From Roseateles toxinivorans (lineage in GTDB: Bacteria > Pseudomonadota > Gammaproteobacteria > Burkholderiales > Burkholderiaceae_C): a stretch of 64,000 nt of DNA. The translations under genes were made by a program, and so were the position numbers. Numbering within the stretch: position 1 is the first letter of the stretch; every line of letters starts with the position of its first letter. Shown here piece after piece: positions 32,669 to 41,102 of the stretch. The notes below the pieces were generated by a model that saw only the letters and a program-made list of their open reading frames with translations, ran no database searches and was not told the origin of the DNA. The DNA lies in assembly GCF_004362525.1 (NCBI RefSeq), contig NZ_SNXS01000002.1, positions 62,001 to 126,000 on the forward strand, written 5' to 3'.

Positions 32669-35059
32669 TCAGTGATACCCCTCATCGGAGTAAATCGTCA
32701 GTCCGCGCAGCGAACGCGTCGGCGCCGGGAAGAACAGGCTGGCGATATAGCCGATGACGATGCACAGCATGATGGAGATCGCCAGATAAAAATAGGGGTG
32801 GACCAGATTCATCGACCAGGCGATGGTGGTCAGCACGATGGCCGAGCCCACGCCTATGGCCACGCCCGGCGAGTTGGCGCGGCGGGTGAACATGCCCAGC
32901 GTGTAGGCGCCGGCAAAGCCGCCACCCAGCAGGCCCGCCAGCTCGATCGACACATCGAACAGCGAGTGGATGTCGTAGCGCGACAGCAGCAGCGCAAAGC
33001 CGATGCCGATCAACCCGGCCACCACCGTCATGATCTCGGCAAAAAGCACGCTCTTCTTCGGATCGGGCTTCTTCACCAGCTTCTCGTAGAAGTCCACCGA
33101 GGCCAGCGTGGCCACGCTGTTCATGATGCTGGACAGGGTGGCCATGGCGGCGGCAAAGATGCCGGCGATGATCAGCCCGGTCACACCCATCGGCAGCTCG
33201 GCGGCGATGAACATCGGGAAGGTGGCGTCAATGCTCAGCAACGGGTTCATACGCTCCGGATGGGCCTTGTAGAACACGAACAGCGCCGTGCCTATGGTGT
33301 AGAAGACGAAGCCGCCCGGGATCATGATCAGCGCAAAGGCCCAGATCGAGCGGCCGGCGTCCTTGTCCGACTTGGTGGACAGCGTGCGCTGCATCAAGAC
33401 CTGGTCCTTGGGAAAGGTCAGCACCACATCGAACAGCACCAGGAAGATGAAGCCCCAGACGGTGGCCTTGGTCAGGTCGAAGCTGAAGTCGAACATCTTG
33501 GTCTTGTTGGCCGCCGCCGCCACCTCGATGAACTCGCCGAAGCCGCCATTGAGCTTGTAGATCATGAAGCCGATGGCAAAGATCGCCCCGCCCATCTTCA
33601 CCACCAACTGCACCACATCGGTCCAGACCACCGCCTTCATGCCGCCCATGGCCGTGTAGGCGATCGTGAAGCCGCCCATCATCAGGATGCTCCAGACCAC
33701 GTTCAGGCCGGTGATGGTGGCAATCGCCAGCGAGGGCAGGAACAGGATCACACTCATGCGGCTGCCCAGCTGCACCAGGATGCACAGGCCGCTGGACAGC
33801 ATCCGTATCGCCGGGTGGAAGCGCGTCTCCAGGTACGAGAACACCGACATCAGGTCCAGCCGGCGCAGCAGCGGCACGATCCAAACTGCCACAAACATCA
33901 GCGCCACAACGGCGATCAGGTTGTTGGTCAGGTACTGCCAGTTGGTCTCGAAGGCCTTGGCCGGAATGGCGATATAGCTGATCGAGCTGGTATTGGCCGC
34001 ATAGAGGCTGACACCGGCGGCCCAGAACGGAATCGTGCGTCCGCCGACGAAGAAGTCCGAGGTCGAGTTGCGCTTCTCGCGCAGATAGAAGTACAGGCCT
34101 ATGCCCAGCATGGAGACCAGATAGACGACGATCACCACCCAGTCCAGCCACTTCAGCAGCAGCTTGCCGGACTCGATCTCGGCAAAGCCGAAGTGCTGAC
34201 CGTTGGCATCGGCGCGGGCCCAGAGCACGCCGTTGTTCCAGGCGGCGGTCTGGCTGACGCCGACGGTGTCGGGTGCAGCCATCACCGCCCAGGAGCCGGT
34301 GATGGTGTGAAAACTCATCAGCCTGGGCGCTGCCTCGGCACCCGCCTGCACCAGATAAAGCACATGGGCCTGGCCCATCGCCCGGCCCGAACCGGCCACC
34401 ACGCGGCCGGGCACGGCGCCCTGCTCGGTCCAGCCCCGGTCGGCCGACCAGCGCAGCATGGACTCGGCCCCTTGGCCATCGCTCTTGACGGTCGCGAACA
34501 GCGCAGCCGTCTGGCCGACCAGCGAACTCAGCTGCCCTGCCCCGGGCCAGCCCGCCAGCTCGCGCCAGGCCGGCTGCTTGGCCTGGGTGTCGAGTTGCAG
34601 CACTCGGGACTTGCCATCCGCGCCCAGTCCGGCGACGTAGAGCTTGCCGGCCAGGCCTGTGCCGCGGGCCAGCGCCAGTGCGGTCGGCAACGGGGGCAGC
34701 GGAGCCAGCGTCGGCTGGCCCTGGACCAGGGTCAACCTGTCCGTCCGCTGCACCCGGCCCTCGGCACCCATCAGCGCATAGGCCTGGGCCCCGCCACCGA
34801 CCACCGCCAGCAGCGGGGCAGGTGCTTGCCAGTTCGTTGGCGTCCAGCGCTTCTGGTCCTCGCTCAGCAGCCAGGCGTTTTGCTGGCCCAGCGCCAACGG
34901 CCGTCCCTCAAGGGCCACCAGGGCCTGCAGCGGCTCGGCGGCCGGCAGCGAGGGCAGGTCCGTCATCCGCACCGAGGCCAGATTCTCGGCCCGGACCGGC
35001 GGGCAAATGGCCAGCAGCAGGAGGGCAATGACGCAAAGGACGCGGTGGACTGGGCTCAT
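32669..35059 (-). CDS. Sodium:solute symporter with N-terminal kelch-like periplasmic domain
   Basis: A 796-residue fusion. A signal sequence ends near residue 24 (CPPVRA-EN). Residues about 25-300 form a beta-propeller-like domain with repeated short strands (LLAVVGGGAQAYAL, GLAGKLYVAGLG, GQTAALFATV) comparable to the NanM/YjhT kelch domain. From about residue 305 to the end there are 13-14 hydrophobic helices of the SSS family (LDWVVIVVYLVSMLGIGLYF, TIPFWAAGVSLYAANTSS, both seen in part). The GNTSS-like ANTSSISYIAIPAKAFETNW segment is the usual sodium-site region. The propeller may bind or isomerise the sugar outside the membrane before uptake. The start is the ATG at 35059, 61 bases behind the lyase gene; the longer open frame before it lacks a signal peptide. 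Substrate unknown. Confidence 0.88.
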   Translation of the reverse strand: MSPVHRVLCVIALLLLAICPPVRAENLASVRMTDLPSLPAAEPLQALVALEGRPLALGQQNAWLLSEDQKRWTPTNWQAPAPLLAVVGGGAQAYALMGAEGRVQRTDRLTLVQGQPTLAPLPPLPTALALARGTGLAGKLYVAGLGADGKSRVLQLDTQAKQPAWRELAGWPGAGQLSSLVGQTAALFATVKSDGQGAESMLRWSADRGWTEQGAVPGRVVAGSGRAMGQAHVLYLVQAGAEAAPRLMSFHTITGSWAVMAAPDTVGVSQTAAWNNGVLWARADANGQHFGFAEIESGKLLLKWLDWVVIVVYLVSMLGIGLYFYLREKRNSTSDFFVGGRTIPFWAAGVSLYAANTSSISYIAIPAKAFETNWQYLTNNLIAVVALMFVAVWIVPLLRRLDLMSVFSYLETRFHPAIRMLSSGLCILVQLGSRMSVILFLPSLAIATITGLNVVWSILMMGGFTIAYTAMGGMKAVVWTDVVQLVVKMGGAIFAIGFMIYKLNGGFGEFIEVAAAANKTKMFDFSFDLTKATVWGFIFLVLFDVVLTFPKDQVLMQRTLSTKSDKDAGRSIWAFALIMIPGGFVFYTIGTALFVFYKAHPERMNPLLSIDATFPMFIAAELPMGVTGLIIAGIFAAAMATLSSIMNSVATLASVDFYEKLVKKPDPKKSVLFAEIMTVVAGLIGIGFALLLSRYDIHSLFDVSIELAGLLGGGFAGAYTLGMFTRRANSPGVAIGVGSAIVLTTIAWSMNLVHPYFYLAISIMLCIVIGYIASLFFPAPTRSLRGLTIYSDEGYH

Positions 35060-35120
35060 GGAGACTCGGGAAACGGGGGGAGGAGCGCGCGGGGCGCAAG
35101 ACGGCACAACGACGACGGCG

Positions 35121-35990
35121 CTAGGGCGGATCGGCAGACGCCTCAGCGGCGGCCAGTAGCGCCTCGGCACGCCTCAGAAAGGGCAGATCGATCATGCGCC
35201 CGTCCACCAGAAAGGCCCCTCGCCCCTGTGCGGCCGCCGCACGCGCGGCCTCGACCACGCGCCGGGCATGCTCGATCTCCTCGCCGCCGGGTCGGAACAC
35301 CTCATGGGCCAGCGCGACCTGGCTGGGGTGTATGCAGCTCTTGCCGGCAAAGCCCAGGCGCTGCGCCATCCGCGCCTCGGCGCGATAGCCCTCGGCGTCG
35401 GCCACATCGGCGAAGGCGCCATCGACGGCAAAAACCCCGGCCTCGGCCGCCGCCATGCGCACGGCAAACATCACGGCATGCACATTGGCCGCATCGCGGC
35501 GGGCGATGCCGTGCGGCGCGAACAGATCGCCCAGGCCCAGTTGCAGGCCGGCCACGCGGGGGTGGGCGGCGGCGATGGCAGCCACCGCGCGCAGCGCCTT
35601 CGGCGTTTCGATATTCAGCAGCAAGCGGATCGGCTGGTCAACGCCGTTGGCCCGCTCGGCCCGCTCCAGCGCCGCCACGGCCATACGAACGTCGTCGGCC
35701 GACTCCGGCTTGGGCAGGTTCAGCAAGGCCAGGCCTGGCCGGGCCACGGCCTGCAGATCGGCCTCGAAGTGCGGCGTGCCCAGGGCATTGACGCGCACGA
35801 TGATCAGCTTGACCGCGCTGCGTGCCGCGTCGGATGTCACGAAAGCCTGAACTAAGTCACGGGCCGACGCCTTGCGCTCCTCGGGCACGGCGTCTTCCAG
35901 ATCGATGGAGAGGGCGTCGGCGGCGCCGGCCAGGGCCTTGTCGAAAAGCTCCGGCCGTACACCCGGGACGAACAGTTTGCTCCGCATCAT
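35121..35990 (-). CDS. CitE-like HpcH/HpaI family CoA-ester lyase
   Basis: A 289-residue (beta/alpha)8 protein of the citrate-lyase beta-subunit-like group. It shows MRSKLFVPGVRPELFDKA, the acidic metal-site strands ALSIDLEDAVP and LLLNIETPKA, LGDLFAP, and the C-terminal GFAGKSCIHPSQV segment. Stand-alone CitE proteins cleave malyl-CoA, citramalyl-CoA or related esters with Mg2+. It is the first gene of the unit lyase-symporter-LysR-esterase and is transcribed away from a chemoreceptor gene; an inverted-repeat operator lies 32 bases upstream. A CaiB-type CoA-transferase in the partner unit could supply the CoA ester. A second ATG at 35987 is an alternative start. Substrate not known. Confidence 0.88.
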   Translation of the reverse strand: MMRSKLFVPGVRPELFDKALAGAADALSIDLEDAVPEERKASARDLVQAFVTSDAARSAVKLIIVRVNALGTPHFEADLQAVARPGLALLNLPKPESADDVRMAVAALERAERANGVDQPIRLLLNIETPKALRAVAAIAAAHPRVAGLQLGLGDLFAPHGIARRDAANVHAVMFAVRMAAAEAGVFAVDGAFADVADAEGYRAEARMAQRLGFAGKSCIHPSQVALAHEVFRPGGEEIEHARRVVEAARAAAAQGRGAFLVDGRMIDLPFLRRAEALLAAAEASADPP

Positions 35991-36021
35991 GGGCCGCAGT
36001 ATGGTGGAGCCCGGACTGAAG

Positions 36022-36057
36022 AAAAACTGCTCTCAGCATCTTCAGACGATAGTTTTT
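36022..36057. promoter_or_regulatory. Island operator element, copy B
   Basis: Inverted repeat AAAAACT ... AGTTTTT with a 22-base spacer, in the 150-base divergent gap between the CitE-like gene and the chemoreceptor. Its right half TTCAGACGATAGTTTTT matches copy A in 16 of 17 bases, and both copies also share AAAACT on the left. Confidence 0.6.
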
Positions 36058-36140
36058 CTATGCAACAGAGGCCGGTCAACTGCTTCAGCCTTGGGTCAAA
36101 ACGCCGATACCTTCTTACTGATCAATCGGGAGACGCACGC

Positions 36141-37691
36141 ATGAACCTCAACAACCTGCCCATTTCACGCAAGCTCTGGGGCGCCATCCTGTTCCTGCTG
36201 GTGGCCATGCTGCTGGTGGCGGGGCTGACGATGCGGCGGGCGCAGGTGGTTCAGCAGGAGGCCTTTGACCAGTCCATCCTGGCCCATCAGCTGGTGGAAA
36301 AGGCCACGCAATGGAAGGGCATGACCGAAACCGCCGTGGCCCGCAGCCTGGCCTCGGCCATCAGCGCAGACCCTTCGGTGGGCGCCTTCTTCAAGGAAAA
36401 CCTGGCCAATGACGCGCCGCGCGTGGCCAAGCTGCGCGAAGAAATTTCCAAGGAGGCGACCACCGATGACGACAAGGCCCAGCTGAAGGACATCGTCGCC
36501 CTCGGCGGCAAACTGCTGGCGGCGAGCAAGAAGACGCGGGAACTGGGCGGCTCGGGCGACGTCTCCGGCGTCGAGGAGACCGTCAAGAACGAGTACGTGC
36601 CCTCGGTCAACGCCTATCTGGCCGCCATCGACAAATTCGTCAAGCTGCAGCAGCTCAAGGGCGAGAACGCGCAGAAGGAAGCGGCGGCGGCGCGCGGCGA
36701 GATCGTCATGTACGGCAGCATCGGCGCGCTGATCGTCATCGGCCTGGGCATGGCGGTGGCCGCCGCCTTGGTCAAGTCGATACGCCAACCCTTGCAGCAG
36801 TCGATCGATGTGGCCAGCGCCATCGCCGCCGGCGACCTGACCCAGCACATCAGCACCGAGCGCGGCGACGAGTTCGGCGCGCTGATGAAGGCGCTGCAGC
36901 ACATGAATGAATCGCTGGGCCGGGTGGTGGGCAATGTGCGCGCCTCGACCGACAGCATCTCGCACGCCTCGGTGGAGATCGCCACCGGCAATGCCGACCT
37001 GTCGCAGCGCACCGAGCAGACGGCCTCGAATCTGCAGCAGACCGCCTCCTCGATGGAGGAGCTGACCAGCACCGTGCGCCAGAGCGCCGACTCGGCCCGC
37101 CAGGCCAACCAGCTGGCCTCGTCGGCCGCCGAGGTGGCCGCCCGCGGTGGCGCCGTGGTCGCCCAGGTGGTCTCGACGATGGACGAGATCAACGCCAGTT
37201 CGAAAAAGATCAGCGACATCATCGGCGTGATCGACGGCATTGCCTTCCAGACCAATATCCTGGCGCTGAATGCCGCGGTCGAGGCGGCCCGAGCCGGCGA
37301 GCAGGGCCGCGGCTTTGCCGTGGTGGCCAGCGAGGTGCGCAGCCTGGCCCAGCGCTCGGCCCAGGCGGCACGCGAGATCAAGAGCCTGATCGGCACCTCG
37401 GTCGAAAAGGTCGAAGGCGGCTCCCGCCTGGTGGCCGATGCCGGCAAGACGATGAGCGAGATCGTCGGCTCGGTGCAGCGCGTGACCGACATCATTGCCG
37501 AGATCAGCGCCGCCGCAGGCGAGCAGAGCCAGGGCATAGGCCAGGTCAATGTGGCCGTCGCCCAGCTGGACCAGATGACGCAGCAGAACGCGGCCCTGGT
37601 CGAGGAATCGGCCGCCGCCGCCGAATCGCTGAAGGAACAGGCGATGCGGCTGGCTCAGGAGGTGGCGGTGTTCAAGCTGTCGGGGCGCTGA
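36141..37691 (+). CDS. Methyl-accepting chemotaxis protein
   Basis: Inner-membrane chemoreceptor of 516 residues. A first helix at about 12-30 (LWGAILFLLVAMLLVAGL), a periplasmic helical sensor of about 155 residues, a second helix near 190-212, a HAMP domain, and a long cytoplasmic coiled coil follow in order. The signalling tip is canonical (QTNILALNAAVEAARAGEQG, then RGFAVVASEVRSLAQRSA), so it should couple to CheA/CheW. The ligand domain looks like a four-helix bundle. The ATG at 36141 has a GGGAGA site and starts right before the membrane helix. Divergent from the CitE-like gene with operator copy B between them, so it may sense the island's substrate; inference. Confidence 0.93.
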   Translation: MNLNNLPISRKLWGAILFLLVAMLLVAGLTMRRAQVVQQEAFDQSILAHQLVEKATQWKGMTETAVARSLASAISADPSVGAFFKENLANDAPRVAKLREEISKEATTDDDKAQLKDIVALGGKLLAASKKTRELGGSGDVSGVEETVKNEYVPSVNAYLAAIDKFVKLQQLKGENAQKEAAAARGEIVMYGSIGALIVIGLGMAVAAALVKSIRQPLQQSIDVASAIAAGDLTQHISTERGDEFGALMKALQHMNESLGRVVGNVRASTDSISHASVEIATGNADLSQRTEQTASNLQQTASSMEELTSTVRQSADSARQANQLASSAAEVAARGGAVVAQVVSTMDEINASSKKISDIIGVIDGIAFQTNILALNAAVEAARAGEQGRGFAVVASEVRSLAQRSAQAAREIKSLIGTSVEKVEGGSRLVADAGKTMSEIVGSVQRVTDIIAEISAAAGEQSQGIGQVNVAVAQLDQMTQQNAALVEESAAAAESLKEQAMRLAQEVAVFKLSGR

Positions 37692-37790
37692 GCCAGGGCA
37701 CACTCGATCAATACCCAGTGCCGCCTCGGGCAAGCGCCTGCGACGGCCAGCGCCAACACTCGCTACCCACAGTGAACCGCCCGGGGCCGC

Positions 37791-39437
37791 ATGTCGCGTC
37801 CCATGGCGCGGCACAGGGAGGGCGTGTTGGGAACATGGACGATAGGCGCACGGGTGGGCGCCGCTTTTGCCGGATTGATCGCGCTGATGGCGGCGCTGGC
37901 GCTGTTCTGCCTGATGTCGCTGCGCGGCACGGCCGACCTGGTCACCGAGCTGCTGGACAGGCAGTGGAAGCTGGCCCAGGGCATCGTGAAGCTGCAGGGC
38001 CTGGTGGAGTTGAATGTGTGGCGCGACACCACGCGCGTCAATGTCGCGCTGGGCGCCTATGCGGCCGAGTACAAGCGCGCCTTCGAGCAGACGCAGGCCG
38101 AGGCCAAGGCCCTGCGCGAGGCGCTGCGGGCCGTGCCGCAAGGCGCTGTGTTGTACGCGCAGTTCAAGAACGTCGACTTGCTCGCGTCCGAGTTCGCCGC
38201 GCTCACCACCGAGATCACCCGGCTGCGTGGCGAGGGCGACTATGTGGCGCTGCAGAAGATGCTGGCCGAGCAGCACACGCCGGCCCGCGAGCGCTATGTG
38301 GCAGCACTGGGCGAGCTGGTGCGGCTGACCGATGCCGCCGCGCGCGAGGCCGGCGCGCAGGCCGGCGAGCGCGTCAGCACGGCCCAGGCCTGGGTCGCCC
38401 TCCTGCTATGCGCGGCCATCGCCAGCGCCACCCTGTTCGCCTGGCGACTGGTTCGCGGCATCAGCCGTCCCGTACGGGCCGTGGTGGGCCAGGCCAGGGC
38501 GATGGCCGATGGCGACCTGTCCGGTCAGCTGGCCCAGGATGGCGCGGCCGAGGTCGGTGACTTGCAGCGGGCGCTGGCCGGCATGCAGAGCGGGCTGCGC
38601 ACCCTGGTGTCCCAGGTCCACCAGGCCAGTGACGCCACCTCGCTGGCCAGCCAGGAGATTGCCCGCGCGAATCAGGACCTCAGCGAACGCTCCGAGCACA
38701 CAGCCAGCCTGCTGCAGGAGGCCACCGCCTCGGTTGCCGAGCTGCACCTGCTGGCGGACAACACTGCCTCCTCTGCGGCCGAAGCCAATCAGCTGGCCAC
38801 CCGCGCCGCCGCCGATGCCCACAGCGGCGCCGGCACGGTGCTGAAGGTGATTGCCTGCATCGACGATGTGCATGCGCACTCGAAGCAGATTGGCGAAATC
38901 ATCCAGCTGATCAATGGCATTGCGCTGCAGACAGACATCCTGGCGCTGAACGCAGCGGCCGAGTCGGCCCGCGCCGGCATCCATGGCAAGGGCTTCTCGG
39001 TGGTGGCCGACGAGGTACGCAACCTGGCCCGCCGCTGTGCCAGCGCCGGTACCCAGATCAAGACCCTGGTGCTGGACGCCAACGCCCGCGCCGAAGAAGC
39101 GGTGGCGCTGGCGCGCGATGCCGGCGAGGCGATGCAGCGCTGCGTCGGCGGCGCCGAGGGCGTGGCCCGGCTGATCGCCCGCATCCACAGCGGCAGCACC
39201 CAACAGTCGAAGCAGGTGGCACAGGTCAGTGCAAGCGCCGCACACATCGACCGCCTGACCCAGGCCAATGCGGCCCTGGTCGAACAGTCGGCCGCCGCCG
39301 CCACCGGCCTCAGCGAGCAGGCTCATCGGCTGGTGCAGTTGGTGCGCGTGTTCCGTCTAACGCCAGTCACCCCGGCCCCGCACCCTGCGCAGCCCGCCTC
39401 ACCCGAATCCGTACGCTATGCAAGAACAACAGTTTGA
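37791..39437 (+). CDS. Methyl-accepting chemotaxis protein with divergent signalling tip, overlapping a dehydrogenase gene
   Basis: Chemoreceptor of 548 residues: membrane helix at about 18-42, periplasmic helical domain with three tyrosine-containing helices, second helix near 200-220, HAMP, and coiled-coil signalling domain. The hairpin tip departs from the near-universal sequence: QTDILALNAAAESARAGIHG in place of QTNILALNAAVEAARAGEQG, losing the conserved Asn and the Glu-Gln pair that contact CheW/CheA. The C-terminus is a proline-rich tail instead of a methylesterase-docking pentapeptide. Its last 20 bases overlap the start of the GMC dehydrogenase gene, so receptor and catabolic enzyme are translated from one message. 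The start is one of several ATGs (37791 or 37803) with weak ribosome sites. Confidence 0.9.
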   Translation: MSRPMARHREGVLGTWTIGARVGAAFAGLIALMAALALFCLMSLRGTADLVTELLDRQWKLAQGIVKLQGLVELNVWRDTTRVNVALGAYAAEYKRAFEQTQAEAKALREALRAVPQGAVLYAQFKNVDLLASEFAALTTEITRLRGEGDYVALQKMLAEQHTPARERYVAALGELVRLTDAAAREAGAQAGERVSTAQAWVALLLCAAIASATLFAWRLVRGISRPVRAVVGQARAMADGDLSGQLAQDGAAEVGDLQRALAGMQSGLRTLVSQVHQASDATSLASQEIARANQDLSERSEHTASLLQEATASVAELHLLADNTASSAAEANQLATRAAADAHSGAGTVLKVIACIDDVHAHSKQIGEIIQLINGIALQTDILALNAAAESARAGIHGKGFSVVADEVRNLARRCASAGTQIKTLVLDANARAEEAVALARDAGEAMQRCVGGAEGVARLIARIHSGSTQQSKQVAQVSASAAHIDRLTQANAALVEQSAAAATGLSEQAHRLVQLVRVFRLTPVTPAPHPAQPASPESVRYARTTV

Positions 39438-41022
39438 CTATGTGATCGCGGGCGCCGGCTCGGCCGGCTGCGTGCTCGCCCACCGGCTGGTGAAGGCCGG
39501 CTTCTCGGTGCTGCTGCTGGAGGCTGGCCCGAAGGACGACTCGCCCTTCATCCACATGCCCGCCACCTTCGTCAAGGTGATAGGCACCGAGCGCACCTGG
39601 CTTTACGAAACCGAACCGCAGCCCGGCGCTCAGGGCCGTGTCATGCACGTGCCCCAGGGCCGCACGCTGGGCGGCGGCAGCTCGGTCAACGCGATGGTCT
39701 ACACCCGCGGCACGGCCCAGGACTATGACGACTGGGCGGCCCTGGGCTGCAGCGGCTGGGACTGGAGCCAGGTCTTGCCGGCCTTCCGCCGCGCCGAGGG
39801 CAATCAGCGTCTGGCGGGCGAGTTCCATGGCACAGACGGGCCGCTGAAGGTCAGCGACACGCGCTACCGCCATCCGCTGAGCCTGGCCTTCGTCAGGGCC
39901 GCGCAGCAGATCGGCCATCGCTACAACGACGACTTCAACGGCGCCCGCCAGGCCGGCGTGGGCTTCTACCAGACCACGACGATGGACGGCAAACGTGCCA
40001 GCACGGCCGCCACCTACCTGGCCGCCGTGCTGAAAAATCCGCTGCTGACCGTGCACACCCGTGCCCATGTGCTGAAGATGGACGTCGAAGATGGCGAGGC
40101 CCGCGGCCTGCGCTGGCGCGACAGTGCAGGCACCGAGCACCTGGCGCTGGCGCGGCGCGAGGTGGTGCTCAGCACCGGCGCGCTGGCCAGCCCCAAGCTG
40201 CTGCTGCTGTCGGGCATAGGCCCGGGGGCGCAGCTGCAGCAGTTGGGCATCCCGGTGCTGCGCGATCTGCCCGGCGTCGGCGAGAACTACCAGGACCATC
40301 TGGAGGTTTCGGTCTATGGCCGCGCTCGCGAGCCCATCAGCCTGCTGGGCCAGGACCAGGGCCTGCGCGCGCTGCGCCACGGCCTGCAGTGGACGCTCTA
40401 CAAGCAAGGCCTGCTGAGCTCCAATGTGGTCGAGTCCGGCGGCTTTTTCGACACCACCGGCAGCGGCCGCCCCGATGTGCAGTTTCATGTGCTGCCCACG
40501 CTGGTGGGCGATGTGAACCGGGAGCCGCTGGCCGGCCACGGCCTGTCACTGAACCCCTGCTTTCTGCGGCCGGCCTCGCGCGGCGTGGTGCGCCTGCGCA
40601 ATGCCGACCCCATGGCGCCGATCTGGTTCGACGCCCGGGCCCTGAGCAAGCAGCAGGATGTGGACACCCTGGTGCGCGGCGTCAAGCTGGCGCGGCGCAT
40701 GCTGCGCGCGCCGGCACTGCGCGCCGTGATCAGCGCCGAGCTGGCTCCGGCCGTGCAGGACGAGGTGGCCGACGGCCTGCTCGAAGCCCACGTGCGCAGC
40801 CATGCCAAGACCGTCTACCACCCGGCCGGCACCTGCAAGATGGGCATAGACGCGATGGCCGTCGTCAGCCCCGAGCTGAAGGTGCACGGCATCCGCCGCC
40901 TGCGCGTCTGCGACGCCTCAGTGATGCCCACCTTGATCAGCGCCAACACCAATGCGCCCACCGTGATGATCGCCGAGCGCTGCGCTGAAATTATGTTGAA
41001 CGAAGCCGTGCCTCCACGCTGA
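39418..41022 (+). CDS. GMC family FAD-dependent alcohol dehydrogenase (choline-dehydrogenase-like)
   Basis: Flavoprotein of 534 residues that oxidises an alcohol to an aldehyde. The FAD-binding Rossmann motif AGAGSAGCVLA is at residues 11-21, and the GMC signature 1 (GRTLGGGSSVNAMVYTRG) and signature 2 (STGALASPKLLLLSGIGP) are present. The active-site pair is His468 (HPAGTCKMG) and Asn512 (ANTNAPT). No signal peptide or membrane helix, so it should be cytosolic or peripheral and pass electrons to a quinone or other carrier. The family covers choline, polyethylene glycol and many aryl or terpene alcohols, so the name choline dehydrogenase should not be taken literally. First enzyme of a unit that continues with SDR, MoaF-like and SnoaL-like genes; its start lies inside the chemoreceptor gene. 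Confidence 0.92.
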   Translation: MQEQQFDYVIAGAGSAGCVLAHRLVKAGFSVLLLEAGPKDDSPFIHMPATFVKVIGTERTWLYETEPQPGAQGRVMHVPQGRTLGGGSSVNAMVYTRGTAQDYDDWAALGCSGWDWSQVLPAFRRAEGNQRLAGEFHGTDGPLKVSDTRYRHPLSLAFVRAAQQIGHRYNDDFNGARQAGVGFYQTTTMDGKRASTAATYLAAVLKNPLLTVHTRAHVLKMDVEDGEARGLRWRDSAGTEHLALARREVVLSTGALASPKLLLLSGIGPGAQLQQLGIPVLRDLPGVGENYQDHLEVSVYGRAREPISLLGQDQGLRALRHGLQWTLYKQGLLSSNVVESGGFFDTTGSGRPDVQFHVLPTLVGDVNREPLAGHGLSLNPCFLRPASRGVVRLRNADPMAPIWFDARALSKQQDVDTLVRGVKLARRMLRAPALRAVISAELAPAVQDEVADGLLEAHVRSHAKTVYHPAGTCKMGIDAMAVVSPELKVHGIRRLRVCDASVMPTLISANTNAPTVMIAERCAEIMLNEAVPPR

Positions 41023-41102
41023 AGCAAGGCTGCACTGTCAGTCAAACAATCGTCGCCATGGCCACCTAGAGTGCCGGCATCAATAGCAGTCGGGAGACAG
41101 GC

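Noticed and set aside
32612-35791. Open frame of 1059 codons on the plus strand across the symporter and CitE-like genes
   Set aside because: It spans two unrelated genes and their spacer on the opposite strand, has no ribosome site, and is dominated by His, Gln, Arg and Gly. A shadow of the real minus-strand genes.
36165-38276. Open frame of 703 codons on the minus strand opposite the two chemoreceptors
   Set aside because: Low-complexity His/Gln/Leu-rich translation opposite conserved chemoreceptor signalling domains; no start signals.
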